From contig JAWZSN010000005.1 in NCBI GenBank assembly GCA_033875255.1, forward strand, positions 62,001 to 126,000: a stretch of DNA of 64,000 nt. Direction: 5' to 3'. This document shows positions 25,516-34,648 of this stretch, piece after piece; the stretch's first letter is position 1, and each line of letters opens with the position of its first letter. Under the pieces are notes generated by a model. That model was given only the letters and a program-made list of their open reading frames with translations, made no database searches and had not been told where the DNA came from. Both the position numbers and the translations under genes were made by a program. This DNA comes from Marinimicrococcus sp033875255 (GTDB lineage Bacteria; Pseudomonadota; Alphaproteobacteria; Geminicoccales; Geminicoccaceae).

Positions 25516-28236
25516 ATGGCGCTGACGGCACCGCCGCCGCTGGCCGATGCGGCCGTCGTCCGCGGCCAGCTCGCCCATGCCGGCGAGGACGGCGGCGCGC
25601 TGCTCGAGGCCATGCGCGGACAGCTTGCCGGCGGGCGCGAGGCGCTACGCGGCTGGTTCCTCGCCGGCGGCGACGCCGAGACGGTGCATCGCGGTCTTGC
25701 CGGGCAGATGGATGCGCTCTTGCAGGGTGGGCTCGATTACGCCGACGGGCAGCTGTTCCGCCGCTCCAACCCGACTACCGGCGAGCAGCTCGCGGTGATC
25801 GCCACGGGTGGCTACGGGCGCGGCGAGCTGGCCCCGGCCTCCGACATTGATCTGCTGTTCCTGCACAGCTACAAGCGCTCGCCCTATGTCGAGCAGATGG
25901 CCGAGTTCCTGCTCTACAAGCTCTGGGATCTCGGCCTCAAGGTGGGCCAGGCGACCCGCTCGATCGGCGAGTGCGTCAAGCTCGCCGGCGAAGATCTCTC
26001 GGTCCGCACGGCGATCCTCGAGGCGCGCTTCGTCTGGGGCGACCGGCGGCTGTTCGACGAGCTCCGCCGCTCCTTCCATCGCGAGGTGGTGGCAGGCCGC
26101 GAGGCCGACTTCATCGAGGCCAAGCTCGCCGAGCGGGACGCCCGCCACCAGCGTGTCGGCGACAGCCGCTACCTGCTCGAGCCCAACATCAAGGAGGGCA
26201 AGGGCGGGCTGCGCGATCTCCACACGCTGTTTTGGATCGGCAGGTTCCTCTACGCGATCGAGGAGCCGGCGGATCTGGTGCAGCACGGCGTGCTGACGCC
26301 ACGCTCGCTGAGCGTGTTCCTGCGCTCGCGGCGCTTTTTGTGGGCGGTGCGCTGCCATCTCCACTATCTGACCGGCCGGGCCGAGGAGCGGCTGACCTTC
26401 GACGTGCAGCCCGAGGTGGCCAGGCGCATGGGCTTTCGCGACCGGTCGCGCTCGCTGGGCGTCGAGCGCTTCATGAAGCGCTACTACCTGGTGGCCAAGG
26501 ACGTGGGCGGGCTTACCCGCCTGGTCTGCTCCGCGCTGGAGGAGCAGCACAAGCGGCGCCCCCGCCTGACGCTGCCGCGGCTGGGCTTCGGGCGCCGCAG
26601 GATCGGCGGCTTCGTCGTGCAAGGCTCGCGGGTGGGCCTGGGCGAGCCCGACCTTTTCGAGCGCCGGCCGGTGGCCATGCTCGAGCTGTTCCGCCTTGCC
26701 CAGCAGCGCGATCTCGACATCCACCCGGCAGCGCTCACCGCCCTGGCGGCAGGCCTGCGGCGGGTCGACCAGAGCCTGCGGGCGGACCCGGAGGCCAACC
26801 GGCTGTTTCTCGAGATGCTTTTGGGCAAGGAGCCGGCGCTGACCCTGGGGCGCATGAACGAGGCCGGCCTGCTGGGCCGGTTCGTGCCCGATTTCGGGCG
26901 CGTCGTGGCGCAGATGCAGCACAATCTCTACCATGTCTACACGGTGGACGAGCACACGATCCGGGCGATCGACGTGCTCTGGCAGGTCGAGCAGGGGCGG
27001 CTCGCCCAGGAGCTGCCGCTGTCCACCGAGCTGATGCCCAAGCTGCTCTCGCGCCGCGAGCTTTATCTCGCGACCTTCCTGCACGACATCGGCAAGGGCC
27101 GCGGCGGCGATCACAGCCGCATCGGCGCGGAGATCGCGCTGAGGCTTGGCCCGCGGCTGGGCTTGCCCGAGGCCGAGACCGAGACCGTCGCCTGGCTGGT
27201 CGAGCACCATCTGCTGATGAGCGGTGTCGCCTTCAAGCGCGATGCCGAGGACCCCAAGACGATCCAGGACTTCGTCCATATCGTGCAGTCGCCGGAGCGC
27301 CTCAAGCTGCTCGTGGTGCTCACCACCGCGGACATCCGGGCGGTCGGGCCCAATGTCTGGAACGGCTGGAAGGGGCAGCTCCTGCGCGAGCTCTACCACG
27401 AGGCGGCCGCCGCTATGGCCGCCGGCGATACCCAGGGGCGGCGCGCCGCACGGGGCGCCGAGGCGCGCCGCCGGCTGGCCGACGCGCTGGGCGCCCTGCC
27501 CGACGCGGCCTGGCCGGAGGAGGAGATCGACCGTTATCTCGAGCGCCACGACAGCCGCTACTGGCTGGCCTTTCCGCTCGAGGAGCAGGTCCGGCACGCG
27601 CGTCTGCTGCGCGAGGCGCAGGCGAGCGGCGCGCCCCTCACCATCGATTTCCGCATCGACAGCTTCGGGGCACGCACCGAGCTGCTGCTCCATGCCGCCG
27701 ACCATCCGGGCCTGTTCATGAAGGTGGCAGGCGCCCTGGCGCTCAGCGGAGCCAGCATCGTCGACGCGCGGATCTTCACGACCACCGACGGGATGGCCCT
27801 CGACGCGCTCGGGTTCCAGGACGCCGCCGGCCGCTCGGCGGTCGAGGACCCGGGCCAGCTCGGGCGCATCGCACGCAACATCGAGCGGGCGATGCGCGGC
27901 GAGCTGGAGCTCGACAAGGCGCTGGCCGGGCGCCGCTCGCTGCCGCCCCGCACCGAGGTCTTCAAGGTCGAGCCGCGGGTTCTGGTCGACAACAAGGCGA
28001 GCCGCACGCACAGCGTCATCGAGGTCAACGGCCGCGACCGGCCCGGCCTGCTGTTCGACCTCGCCCGCGCCCTCAAGGATCTGGGACTGGTGATCACCAG
28101 CGCGCACATCAGCACCTATGGCGAGCGCGTGGTCGACGTCTTCTACGTCAAGGACGTGTTCGGTCTCAAGATCACCAGCCGGAGCAAGCTGCAGCGCGTG
28201 ACGCGGCAGCTCGAGGCGGCGCTGGCGAGCGCCTGA
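25516..28236 (+). CDS. glnD: [Protein-PII] uridylyltransferase / uridylyl-removing enzyme GlnD
   Basis: A 906-aa bifunctional nitrogen sensor. Domains in order: nucleotidyltransferase (GGYGRGELAPASDIDLLFL at 98-116, catalytic Asp110 and Asp112), a helical linker with SRYLLEPNIKEGKGGLRDLH, an HD hydrolase domain for UMP removal (HDIGKGRGGDHS, His523-Asp524), and two C-terminal ACT domains that bind glutamine (LLHAADHPGLFMKVAGALAL; IEVNGRDRPGLLFDLARALK). It uridylylates PII proteins when glutamine is low. ATG at 25516. murJ follows 8 bp after the stop and then trpS, the usual alphaproteobacterial order. Confidence 0.97.
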   Translation: MALTAPPPLADAAVVRGQLAHAGEDGGALLEAMRGQLAGGREALRGWFLAGGDAETVHRGLAGQMDALLQGGLDYADGQLFRRSNPTTGEQLAVIATGGYGRGELAPASDIDLLFLHSYKRSPYVEQMAEFLLYKLWDLGLKVGQATRSIGECVKLAGEDLSVRTAILEARFVWGDRRLFDELRRSFHREVVAGREADFIEAKLAERDARHQRVGDSRYLLEPNIKEGKGGLRDLHTLFWIGRFLYAIEEPADLVQHGVLTPRSLSVFLRSRRFLWAVRCHLHYLTGRAEERLTFDVQPEVARRMGFRDRSRSLGVERFMKRYYLVAKDVGGLTRLVCSALEEQHKRRPRLTLPRLGFGRRRIGGFVVQGSRVGLGEPDLFERRPVAMLELFRLAQQRDLDIHPAALTALAAGLRRVDQSLRADPEANRLFLEMLLGKEPALTLGRMNEAGLLGRFVPDFGRVVAQMQHNLYHVYTVDEHTIRAIDVLWQVEQGRLAQELPLSTELMPKLLSRRELYLATFLHDIGKGRGGDHSRIGAEIALRLGPRLGLPEAETETVAWLVEHHLLMSGVAFKRDAEDPKTIQDFVHIVQSPERLKLLVVLTTADIRAVGPNVWNGWKGQLLRELYHEAAAAMAAGDTQGRRAARGAEARRRLADALGALPDAAWPEEEIDRYLERHDSRYWLAFPLEEQVRHARLLREAQASGAPLTIDFRIDSFGARTELLLHAADHPGLFMKVAGALALSGASIVDARIFTTTDGMALDALGFQDAAGRSAVEDPGQLGRIARNIERAMRGELELDKALAGRRSLPPRTEVFKVEPRVLVDNKASRTHSVIEVNGRDRPGLLFDLARALKDLGLVITSAHISTYGERVVDVFYVKDVFGLKITSRSKLQRVTRQLEAALASA

Positions 28237-28244
28237 GCCTGCGC

Positions 28245-29819
28245 ATGGATCCCACCAGCCTCACGCCGGCCGGACGGCGGCACGGTGCGGCCGCGGCGCG
28301 CGGCGCCGTCGGCGTGGGCGGGCTCACCATGCTCTCCCGGCTGCTCGGTTATGCCCGCGACGCGCTGATCGCCGCGTCGCTGGGGGCCGGCTGGCTGGCC
28401 GACGCCTTCTTCGTCGGCTTCAAGCTGGTCAATCTGGTGCGCCGCCTGGCGGGCGAGGGGGCTTTCGGCGCCGCCTTCGTGCCGCTCTTCCTGCGCGAGC
28501 TGGAGGCGGGCGGCACGCCCGGTGCCCGGCGCTTTGCCGAACAGGCGCTGGCGGCGGCGGCGGCCGCGCTTCTGGCCTTCCTCGTCGCGGCCGAGCTGCT
28601 GGCGCCGGCGCTCGTACGCCTGCTGGCGACCGGCTTCGCGCCGGAGGAGGCGCGCTTCGCGGCCGCGGTCGAGCTCCTGCGGATCATGCTGCCCTATCTT
28701 CTGTGGGCCGTGCTCGCCGCCCTGCTGGGCGCCCTGCTGGGCGCCCTGGGCCGGTTCATGGCCGCGGCGGCGATGCCGATCCTCCTCAATCTCTGCATGA
28801 TCGCCGGGCTGGGGCTGGCCTGGCATCTCGACCTGGCGAGTGCCGCCGTCCTTGCCTGGAGCGTGGCGCTGGCCGGGCTCCTGCAGTTCCTGGCGATGCT
28901 CGCCGCGGTCCGCGCCGCCGGCTATCGCCTGCGCGCCGTCCGCCCCGCAGCGAGCCCGCCGGTGCGGCGTCTGGCCCGGCTCGGCGGGCCGGCGTTGCTC
29001 GGCACCGGAGCGCTGCAGATCAACCTCCTGGTCGATAGCTGGCTCGCCTCGCATCTCGCCCCCGGGGCGGTCTCCTGGCTGTTCTATGCCGACCGGCTCG
29101 TTCAGCTGCCGCTGGGCCTGGTGGGCGTGGCGCTGGGCACGGTGCTGCTACCGCTCCTGAGCCGGGCGGTCCGCGAGGGTGACGGCGTGCTCGCCGGGCA
29201 GGCGCAGAACCGGGCGATCGAGGCGGCCCTGCTGCTGGTGCTGCCGGCCGCGGTGGGGCTGGCCGCCGTCGCCCTGCCGCTGGTCGAGGTGCTGTTCGAG
29301 CGCGGCGCCTTCGGGCCGCAGGCCTCGGCCGCCACCGCGCTGGCCCTGGCCGCTTTCGCCATTGGCCTGCCGGCGCAGGCGCTGGCCCGCGTGCTGGCGC
29401 CCTCCTTCTTTGCCCGCGAGGACACGCGCACGCCGCTCCTCCTCGCCCTCGCCTGCGTGGCCTTCAACGCGGCGCTGGCGTGGCTGCTGATGGGCAGGCT
29501 GGGTCATGCGGGAATCGCCCTCGCGACCTCGCTCGCAGCCTGGCTCTACGCGCTCTGGCTGGGCTGGCGGCTGTGGCGGGCGGGACATCTCTTGCCGGAT
29601 GCACGACTGCGCCGGCGCCTGCCGCGTCTGCTGGTGGCGAGCGGGCTCATGGGGTGGGCCTTGTGGGCGGTCGCGAGCGCCCTGGAGGGCGCCGGACCCG
29701 GCCCGCTGCTGGCCGCCATGGTGGGAGTAGGTGTGCTCGTCTATCTCGCTGCCGCCCAGCTCATCGGGGCGGCGAGCTGGCGCGAGCTGGCGCCGCTGCT
29801 GCGGCCGGGGCGGTCTTGA
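28245..29819 (+). CDS. murJ: Lipid II flippase MurJ (MviN)
   Basis: A 524-aa MOP-superfamily flippase with about 14 membrane helices that moves lipid II across the inner membrane for peptidoglycan synthesis. Family blocks: TMLSRLLGYARDALIAASLG (cytoplasmic-gate Arg residues), FFVGFKLVNLVRRLAGEGAF followed by AAFVPLFL, VSWLFYADRLVQLPLGLVGV, and LARVLAPSFFAREDTRTPLL. All are intact and in order. ATG at 28245, 8 bp after glnD. Co-transcription with glnD is expected. Confidence 0.96.
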   Translation: MDPTSLTPAGRRHGAAAARGAVGVGGLTMLSRLLGYARDALIAASLGAGWLADAFFVGFKLVNLVRRLAGEGAFGAAFVPLFLRELEAGGTPGARRFAEQALAAAAAALLAFLVAAELLAPALVRLLATGFAPEEARFAAAVELLRIMLPYLLWAVLAALLGALLGALGRFMAAAAMPILLNLCMIAGLGLAWHLDLASAAVLAWSVALAGLLQFLAMLAAVRAAGYRLRAVRPAASPPVRRLARLGGPALLGTGALQINLLVDSWLASHLAPGAVSWLFYADRLVQLPLGLVGVALGTVLLPLLSRAVREGDGVLAGQAQNRAIEAALLLVLPAAVGLAAVALPLVEVLFERGAFGPQASAATALALAAFAIGLPAQALARVLAPSFFAREDTRTPLLLALACVAFNAALAWLLMGRLGHAGIALATSLAAWLYALWLGWRLWRAGHLLPDARLRRRLPRLLVASGLMGWALWAVASALEGAGPGPLLAAMVGVGVLVYLAAAQLIGAASWRELAPLLRPGRS

Positions 29820-29863
29820 CGCAGCAGGGGGTGCGTGGTCCTTACGGGCGTCCGACAGCAGGA

Positions 29864-30877
29864 ATGGCGAAAGTCCACCACATGCAGGGTCTGATCTTCT
29901 CCGGCATTCAGCCGACGCACGGCATTCATCTGGGCAATTATCTGGGCGCGCTGCGCAACTGGGTGACCCTGCAGGAAAGCCATCGCTGCATCTACTGCAT
30001 CGTCGACCAGCACGCGCTGACGACCCTGCAGGATGCCGCGCAGATGCGTCGCAACATCCACGAGGTGGCAGCGGCGATCCTCGCCTCGGGCGTCGATCCG
30101 AAGCGCTCGGCCCTCTTCGTGCAGAGCAGCGTGGCAGCGCATGCCCGCCTGGCCTGGGTGCTCAACTGCGTGACGCCCATGGGCTGGCTCAACCGGATGA
30201 CCCAGTTCAAGGAGAAGGCCGGCAAGCATCGCGAGAACGCGCCCGTGGGCCTGTTCTCCTACCCGGTGCTGATGGCCGCCGACATCCTGGTGTACCGGGC
30301 GACCCATGTCCCCGTCGGCGAGGACCAGAAGCAGCATCTCGAGCTGGCGCGCGACATTGCGGCCATCTTCAACCGCAAGTTCGACGCCGATTTCTTTCCG
30401 CAGCCCGAGCCGCTGATCCTGGGCGAGGCCACGCGGGTCATGTCGTTGCGCGACGGCACCAAGAAGATGAGCAAGTCCGATAATTCGGACATGTCGCGCA
30501 TCAACCTCACCGACGATGCGGACGCCATCGCCCAGAAGATCCGCCGGGCCAAGTCCGATGCCATCCTGGGGATCTCCTTCGACCGGGAGAACCGCCCGGA
30601 GGCCTCCAACCTGCTGACCATCTACGCGGCGCTGGCGGGCAGCACCCGCGCCGAGGTGGAGCGTGAGTACGCCGAGGCGAGCTTCTCCGATTTCAAGAGC
30701 AGGCTGGCCGATCTCGCGGTCGAGAAGCTGGCGCCGATCGCCGCCGAGATGCGCCGCCTGCTGGCTGATCCGGGTCACCTCGATAGCATACTCGAGGATG
30801 GCGCAGAGCAGGCAAGGGCGGTCGCCGACCCGGTGCTCGCCCAGGTCCATGAGCTGGTGGGCTTTCCGCGCCCCTGA
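29864..30877 (+). CDS. trpS: Tryptophan-tRNA ligase
   Basis: A 337-aa class Ic aminoacyl-tRNA synthetase that charges tRNA-Trp. The HIGH-equivalent is in SGIQPTHGIHLGNYLGALRN (residues 13-32) and the KMSKS loop is exact (DGTKKMSKSDNSD, 201-205). VDQHALTT, FVQSSVAAHARLAWVLNCVT and PVGEDQKQHLELARDIA are further TrpRS signatures. Length is normal for the bacterial enzyme. ATG at 29864 is preceded by CAGGA. The stop codon lies in the loop of a small perfect hairpin (GCCCC-TGA-GGGGC, 30870-30882). Confidence 0.97.
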   Translation: MAKVHHMQGLIFSGIQPTHGIHLGNYLGALRNWVTLQESHRCIYCIVDQHALTTLQDAAQMRRNIHEVAAAILASGVDPKRSALFVQSSVAAHARLAWVLNCVTPMGWLNRMTQFKEKAGKHRENAPVGLFSYPVLMAADILVYRATHVPVGEDQKQHLELARDIAAIFNRKFDADFFPQPEPLILGEATRVMSLRDGTKKMSKSDNSDMSRINLTDDADAIAQKIRRAKSDAILGISFDRENRPEASNLLTIYAALAGSTRAEVEREYAEASFSDFKSRLADLAVEKLAPIAAEMRRLLADPGHLDSILEDGAEQARAVADPVLAQVHELVGFPRP

Positions 30878-30925
30878 GGGGCAGGACGGCCGCGCCCGCT
30901 GGGGGCATCCGGAAGGAGAGGGCAA

Positions 30926-31876
30926 GTGGACGGAACGGCGCCGGCGGGGAAGCCGCAAAGGAACTGGGCGAAGCGTGGCCTCGGGGTGGTGGGCGTGCTG
31001 GCGGTGCTGGCCGGTCTCTACTATGCCGGGGGTGCGCTCTGGCTGCACGAGATCGACGACGATCCCGGCTTCGCGCAAGGCGTCGAGGTGCCGGAGAACG
31101 GCAGCCGGGCAGTGGCGGTGGCAGCAGCCTTGATCGACCGCGAGGTCAACGTTCACCGCTGGGTCGGCAACGACCCGTGGTTCCAGCCGGCGGCGATCCT
31201 CGACAACATGCCGAACTTCCAGGCCGGCATCGTCGCGGCGCTCTCGCGCTTCGCCATCGAGCTGACCGACCAGATCGCCCGGGCGCGCGGCACCAGCCAG
31301 GTCGACCCGGACGCCGACAGTGCCGCCGGCCGGCTCAAATATCCGGGCGACGTGTGGATCTTCGAGTGGTCGAGCACGCCCGTGCAGCCGAGCTCGGAGA
31401 GCCAGTACCGCAAGGCCATCGAGGACCTGCGCCGCTACAATGATCGGCTCGCTGCGGGCAACGCCAGCTTCGAGCGGCGGTCGGACAATCTCATGGCCAC
31501 CCTCGAGCGCATCGCCGCCGACATCGGCGGCTCCTCGGCGGCCCTGAGCCAGCGGATCGAGGATTACGGCGATGCCTGGATCGACCCCGCCGCAGACGAT
31601 CTCTTCTACGCCACCAAGGGCCGCCTCTACGCCTACTACCTGCTCCTCGAGGCGCTCGGCGTCGACTATGCGGGAGTGCTCGGCGAGCGGAACGTCCAGC
31701 GCAACTGGGACGAGATGCTGACGAGCCTGCGCGCCGCGTCCACCCTGGCGCCCTGGGTGGTCGCCAACGGCGAGCTCGACGGCCAGAGCGTGCCCAATCA
31801 TCTGGCAGCCCAGGGCTTCCTGTTGTTGCGCGCCCGTTTCCAGCTCTACGAGGTCATCAACATCCTCTTGAAGTAG
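30926..31876 (+). CDS. DUF2333 family membrane-anchored protein
   Basis: A 316-aa protein of unknown function found in many proteobacteria. One N-terminal membrane helix (LGVVGVLAVLAGLYYAGGAL) is followed by a periplasmic domain with the DUF2333 blocks: ENGSRAVAVAAALIDREV, ILDNMPNFQAGIVAALSRFA, IELTDQIARARGTSQVDPDA and QSVPNHLAAQGFLLLRARFQ. The GTG start at 30926 has a strong Shine-Dalgarno (GGAAGGAGAGG). It lies between trpS and the NifU-like gene and is probably part of the same run. Confidence 0.88.
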   Translation: MDGTAPAGKPQRNWAKRGLGVVGVLAVLAGLYYAGGALWLHEIDDDPGFAQGVEVPENGSRAVAVAAALIDREVNVHRWVGNDPWFQPAAILDNMPNFQAGIVAALSRFAIELTDQIARARGTSQVDPDADSAAGRLKYPGDVWIFEWSSTPVQPSSESQYRKAIEDLRRYNDRLAAGNASFERRSDNLMATLERIAADIGGSSAALSQRIEDYGDAWIDPAADDLFYATKGRLYAYYLLLEALGVDYAGVLGERNVQRNWDEMLTSLRAASTLAPWVVANGELDGQSVPNHLAAQGFLLLRARFQLYEVINILLK

Positions 31877-31959
31877 CGCGCAAAGGCCGCAAGTCTGGGC
31901 CTTGCATCCCCGGCCACACCGTCCCATCTGTCGGATGCGGCGCCTGGAGTAGCGACACG

Positions 31960-32520
31960 ATGTTCATTCAGACCGAGCAGACCCCGAACCCGGCCACCTT
32001 GAAGTTCCTGCCGGGCCGCGAGGTGATGGCCGAGGGCGTGGCGGAGTTCCGCGACGCGGAAGAGGCCGGGCAGGCCTCGCCGCTGGCGGAGCGGATCTTC
32101 GCCGTCGACGGCGTGGCCGGCGTCTATCTCGGCGCGGACTTCATCAGCGTCACCAAGGCCGAGGGTCTCGACTGGTACGTGATGAAGCCGGCCGTGCTGG
32201 GTGCCGTCATGGAGCATTTCATGTCGGGCGATCCGGTTCTGCACCCGACCGCCACGATCGAGCAGCACGGCGCCGCCAGCGACGACGACGATCCCGCCGT
32301 GCGCCAGATCAAGGAGCTGATCGAGACCCGGGTGCGCCCGGCGGTGGCCCGCGACGGCGGCGACATCGTCTTCCAGGGCTATGAGCGCGGCGTTGTCTAC
32401 CTGCACATGCGCGGCGCCTGCGCCGGTTGCCCCAGCTCGGTGATCACCCTCAAGAACGGTATCGAGAACCTCCTCAAGTACTATGTGCCGGAGGTGGTGG
32501 AGGTTCGGTCGATCTCCTAG
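31960..32520 (+). CDS. NifU-like iron-sulfur cluster scaffold/carrier protein
   Basis: A 186-aa protein with an N-terminal Nfu_N domain (MFIQTEQTPNPATLKFLPGR is the diagnostic start) and a C-terminal NifU domain with the cluster-binding CxxC (RGACAGCPSS, Cys154 and Cys157) preceded by RVRPAVARDGGDIVF. Two protomers bind one [4Fe-4S] cluster at these Cys and pass it to client enzymes. The client MiaB is encoded about 2 kb downstream. This is the usual alphaproteobacterial neighbour of tsaB and rimI. Confidence 0.94.
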   Translation: MFIQTEQTPNPATLKFLPGREVMAEGVAEFRDAEEAGQASPLAERIFAVDGVAGVYLGADFISVTKAEGLDWYVMKPAVLGAVMEHFMSGDPVLHPTATIEQHGAASDDDDPAVRQIKELIETRVRPAVARDGGDIVFQGYERGVVYLHMRGACAGCPSSVITLKNGIENLLKYYVPEVVEVRSIS

Positions 32521-32534
32521 GAGCCGGCGGGCCG

Positions 32535-33203
32535 ATGCAGCGTCTTCTGGCGATCGACACGACTGGAGCGGACGCCTCGGTGGCTGTCGTCACCGCGGGT
32601 AAGACGCACGCCTTGCGTGAGCTTCCCGCTGCCACCGGCCTCGCCGACGTCCTCCTGCCGGCGATCGAGGCGGTGCTGGCCGAGGCGCGCGCTTCGTGGG
32701 GTGATCTCGATCTCCTGGTGGTGGTGACCGGTCCGGGGGGCTTTACCGGCGTACGTGCCGGCGTCGCCGTGACGCGCGCTTTGGCGCTGGCTGCCGGCCT
32801 GCAGGTGCTGCCGGTGACGCGGCTGGCGGCGGTGGCCGAGGGCTGGAGCAGGGAAGGCGGGATCTTTCCCTGCCTGGTCGCGCTCGATGTCCGGCGCGGC
32901 GAGCTGGTGGCCCAGCGCTTCGAGAATCCCGGCATGCCCGCGGGCGAGCCGGTGACCGCCGGCGTGGCCGAGATCGCCCGCCATGCCGCCGAGGAGGAGG
33001 CAGTTCTCGTGGGCGACGGGGCTGCGCTCCTCGGCGCCGAGCCCGGCCGCGGGCGGGCCGGGGCCATCAATGCCGCGCATGCGGCCTTGCGCGCCCTGGC
33101 CCAGGGTGCCGTGCCGGTCGCCGGTGACGCGGTTCTTCCTTTCTATGCCCGTGCCGCGGACGCGCGCCCCGGCGCCGGAGCGGCGCTGGTGACTGCGGCC
33201 TGA
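32535..33203 (+). CDS. tsaB: tRNA threonylcarbamoyladenosine biosynthesis protein TsaB
   Basis: A 222-aa ASKHA-fold protein. MQRLLAIDTTGADASVAVVT (phosphate-1-like loop) and VVVTGPGGFTGVRAGVAVTR are the TsaB hallmarks. With TsaD and TsaE it makes the t6A modification at position 37 of ANN-decoding tRNAs; TsaB is the structural partner of TsaD and lacks its metal site. ATG at 32535, 14 bp after the NifU-like gene; rimI starts 2 bp after its stop. All three are probably one operon. Confidence 0.93.
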   Translation: MQRLLAIDTTGADASVAVVTAGKTHALRELPAATGLADVLLPAIEAVLAEARASWGDLDLLVVVTGPGGFTGVRAGVAVTRALALAAGLQVLPVTRLAAVAEGWSREGGIFPCLVALDVRRGELVAQRFENPGMPAGEPVTAGVAEIARHAAEEEAVLVGDGAALLGAEPGRGRAGAINAAHAALRALAQGAVPVAGDAVLPFYARAADARPGAGAALVTAA

Positions 33204-33205
33204 TC

Positions 33206-33745
33206 GTGCTTGGGCTGCGCCGGCCGGGCGCTATCGGCGTCAAGGCCGTGGGCCCGTTCGATCTCGGCCGTCTGACGCGCCTCCACCGGAGCTGCTTCGA
33301 GGAGTCGTGGAGCCGGTCCGACCTCGCGCATCTGCTGGCGCTGCCTGGCGGCTTCGGGCTCATCGCCCGGCTCCAGGACGGCGGGCTTGCCAGCCTCGAG
33401 GCGCTGCGCGGCGCCGGCTTCTCCCTGTGCCGGGTGGTGCGCGACGAGAGCGAGCTGCTCTCGATCGGCGTTGCACCGGGCTTTCGCCGCCGCGGCGTGG
33501 CAACGTCGCTGCTGCGGGCCAGCATGCGGCGCTGCCACGAATGGGGGGCGGGGGTGATGTTCCTCGAGGTGGCCGTCGACAATGTCTCGGCCCAGCGGCT
33601 CTACGAGGTGCACGGCTTCGAGCAGGTCGGGCGGCGGCCCGACTATTACCAGCGCGCCAATGGCGACCGGGTGAGCGCCTACACCATGCGCTGCGACTTG
33701 ACGCAGCACCTGCCGGCCTGGGTCGACGAGCGCGACATGGCCTGA
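33206..33745 (+). CDS. rimI: GNAT N-acetyltransferase, RimI-like
   Basis: A 179-aa GNAT protein next to tsaB, the conserved position of rimI. The acetyl-CoA loop is SIGVAPGFRRRGVATSLLRA, followed by MFLEVAVDNVSAQRLYEVHG and FEQVGRRPDYYQRANGDRVS, the YY and GD positions being RimI-like. RimI acetylates the N-terminal Ala of ribosomal protein S18. The first 30 residues are longer than in E. coli RimI (148 aa); GTG at 33206 was chosen because it lies 2 nt after the tsaB stop, but a later start is possible. Confidence 0.85.
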   Translation: MLGLRRPGAIGVKAVGPFDLGRLTRLHRSCFEESWSRSDLAHLLALPGGFGLIARLQDGGLASLEALRGAGFSLCRVVRDESELLSIGVAPGFRRRGVATSLLRASMRRCHEWGAGVMFLEVAVDNVSAQRLYEVHGFEQVGRRPDYYQRANGDRVSAYTMRCDLTQHLPAWVDERDMA

Positions 33746-33758
33746 GTGGCGCCAGTTC

Positions 33759-33995
33759 TTACGCCTGCTTGCGGATCACGATCTCGTAAATGTCGTCCTC
33801 GACCCGTTCCACGGCCAGCACTTCGTGGCCGTGATCGAGCGCGGCGCGCGGCACGTTTTCCAGCGGCTCGCCGCCGCGAAGCCTAATAATCACCGTCTCC
33901 CCCGGTTCCATCTTCTCCAAGCAGAGCTTGGTTCTCACGAACGTCATCGGGCAGACGTCGGCAGTGATGTCCAGCGCGCGGTCGGCCTTGCTCAC
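33759..33995 (-). CDS. TusA family sulfurtransferase
   Basis: A 78-aa protein with the TusA/SirA fold. The catalytic Cys-Pro is in DITADVCPMTFVRTKLCLEK (Cys15), and the second half (MEPGETVIIRLRGGEPLENV then PRAALDHGHEV) follows the family pattern. It carries persulfide sulfur; which pathway it feeds (tRNA thiolation, molybdenum cofactor or other) cannot be told without partners. Start: GTG at 33995 with AAGGAG 10 nt upstream; an ATG at 34049 lacks a ribosome site and gives an atypical N-terminus. Divergent from mucR, convergent with rimI. Confidence 0.85.
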   Translation of the reverse strand: MSKADRALDITADVCPMTFVRTKLCLEKMEPGETVIIRLRGGEPLENVPRAALDHGHEVLAVERVEDDIYEIVIRKQA

Positions 33996-34033
33996 GCTAC
34001 TTGGCTCCTTCTCGTTTTCGGGTGAAAAACCTC

Positions 34034-34061
34034 TTGCTATTCCGTGCATACGAAATATGTT
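34034..34061 (+). promoter_or_regulatory. Candidate sigma-70-type promoter of mucR
   Basis: TTGCTA (34034-34039) and TATGTT (34056-34061) are separated by 16 bp in a locally AT-rich island in the 113-bp tusA-mucR divergent gap. MucR-family proteins bind AT-rich minor-groove sites and often repress their own gene, so the island may also be an autoregulatory site (inference). Confidence 0.4.
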
Positions 34062-34108
34062 GCCTTTCCGAGCGCCGGTTTACTCGGCTATGAAGGACTA
34101 TCGCAAGT

Positions 34109-34540
34109 ATGACCGACAAGATAAGCCAGAACGAGCTGCTGTCGCTGACCACCGAGATTGTGGCGTCCCACGTCTCGAACAACACAGTGGCGGTTGCCGA
34201 TCTGCCTCAGCTGATTAAGCTCGTGTATGCGAGCCTGTCCACGCAGGGGCAGGAGGAGCAGAAGGAGCAGCCGGAAAAGCCCGTTCCGGCGGTGCCCGTC
34301 AAGAAGTCGGTCATGCCCGACTACATCATCTGTCTCGAGGACGGCAAGAAGCTCAAGATGCTCAAGCGCCACCTCAAGACGCGCTATGACATGTCGCCCG
34401 ACGAGTACCGCAAGCGCTGGGGCCTGCCGGACGACTACCCGATGGTCGCTCCGTCCTACGCCCAGCAGCGCTCGACCCTGGCCAAGAAGATCGGCCTGGG
34501 CACGAAGCCGCGCGCGCGCGGCCGCCGCTCCGTCGGCTGA
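34109..34540 (+). CDS. MucR/Ros family zinc-finger-type transcriptional regulator
   Basis: A 143-aa regulator. The N-terminal helix pair (LLSLTTEIVASHVSNNTVAV) drives oligomerisation; the C-terminal DNA-binding domain reads PDYIICLEDGKKLKMLKRHL then DMSPDEYRKRWGLPDDYPMV, ending in a basic tail (GTKPRARGRRSVG). Family members act as H-NS-like global regulators of surface polysaccharides, motility and cell cycle genes in alphaproteobacteria. The usual metal set C-x2-C/D ... H-x4-H is altered: the second His is replaced by Arg (HLKTRY instead of HLxTHY), so zinc binding may be lost, as in some zinc-free Ros homologues. Confidence 0.92.
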   Translation: MTDKISQNELLSLTTEIVASHVSNNTVAVADLPQLIKLVYASLSTQGQEEQKEQPEKPVPAVPVKKSVMPDYIICLEDGKKLKMLKRHLKTRYDMSPDEYRKRWGLPDDYPMVAPSYAQQRSTLAKKIGLGTKPRARGRRSVG

Positions 34541-34648
34541 CGTAAGGCGCCGCCTGGCGCATCAAGCTGCGACCCATAGCCGGGTGCGTGCTCGTAGGAG
34601 GTATTCGACGGGTGGCGCCCGGCCGTGGTATAGCTTGGTCCAGCCGGA

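Noticed and set aside
26000..29819. Open frame running through glnD in another frame and ending with murJ
   Set aside because: Only the part from 28245 (MurJ) carries conserved motifs; the preceding part is an out-of-frame translation of glnD.
30870..30882. Perfect palindrome GCCCC-TGA-GGGGC around the trpS stop as a terminator
   Set aside because: Only 5 bp of stem, no T-tract, and the DUF2333 gene follows closely in the same direction.
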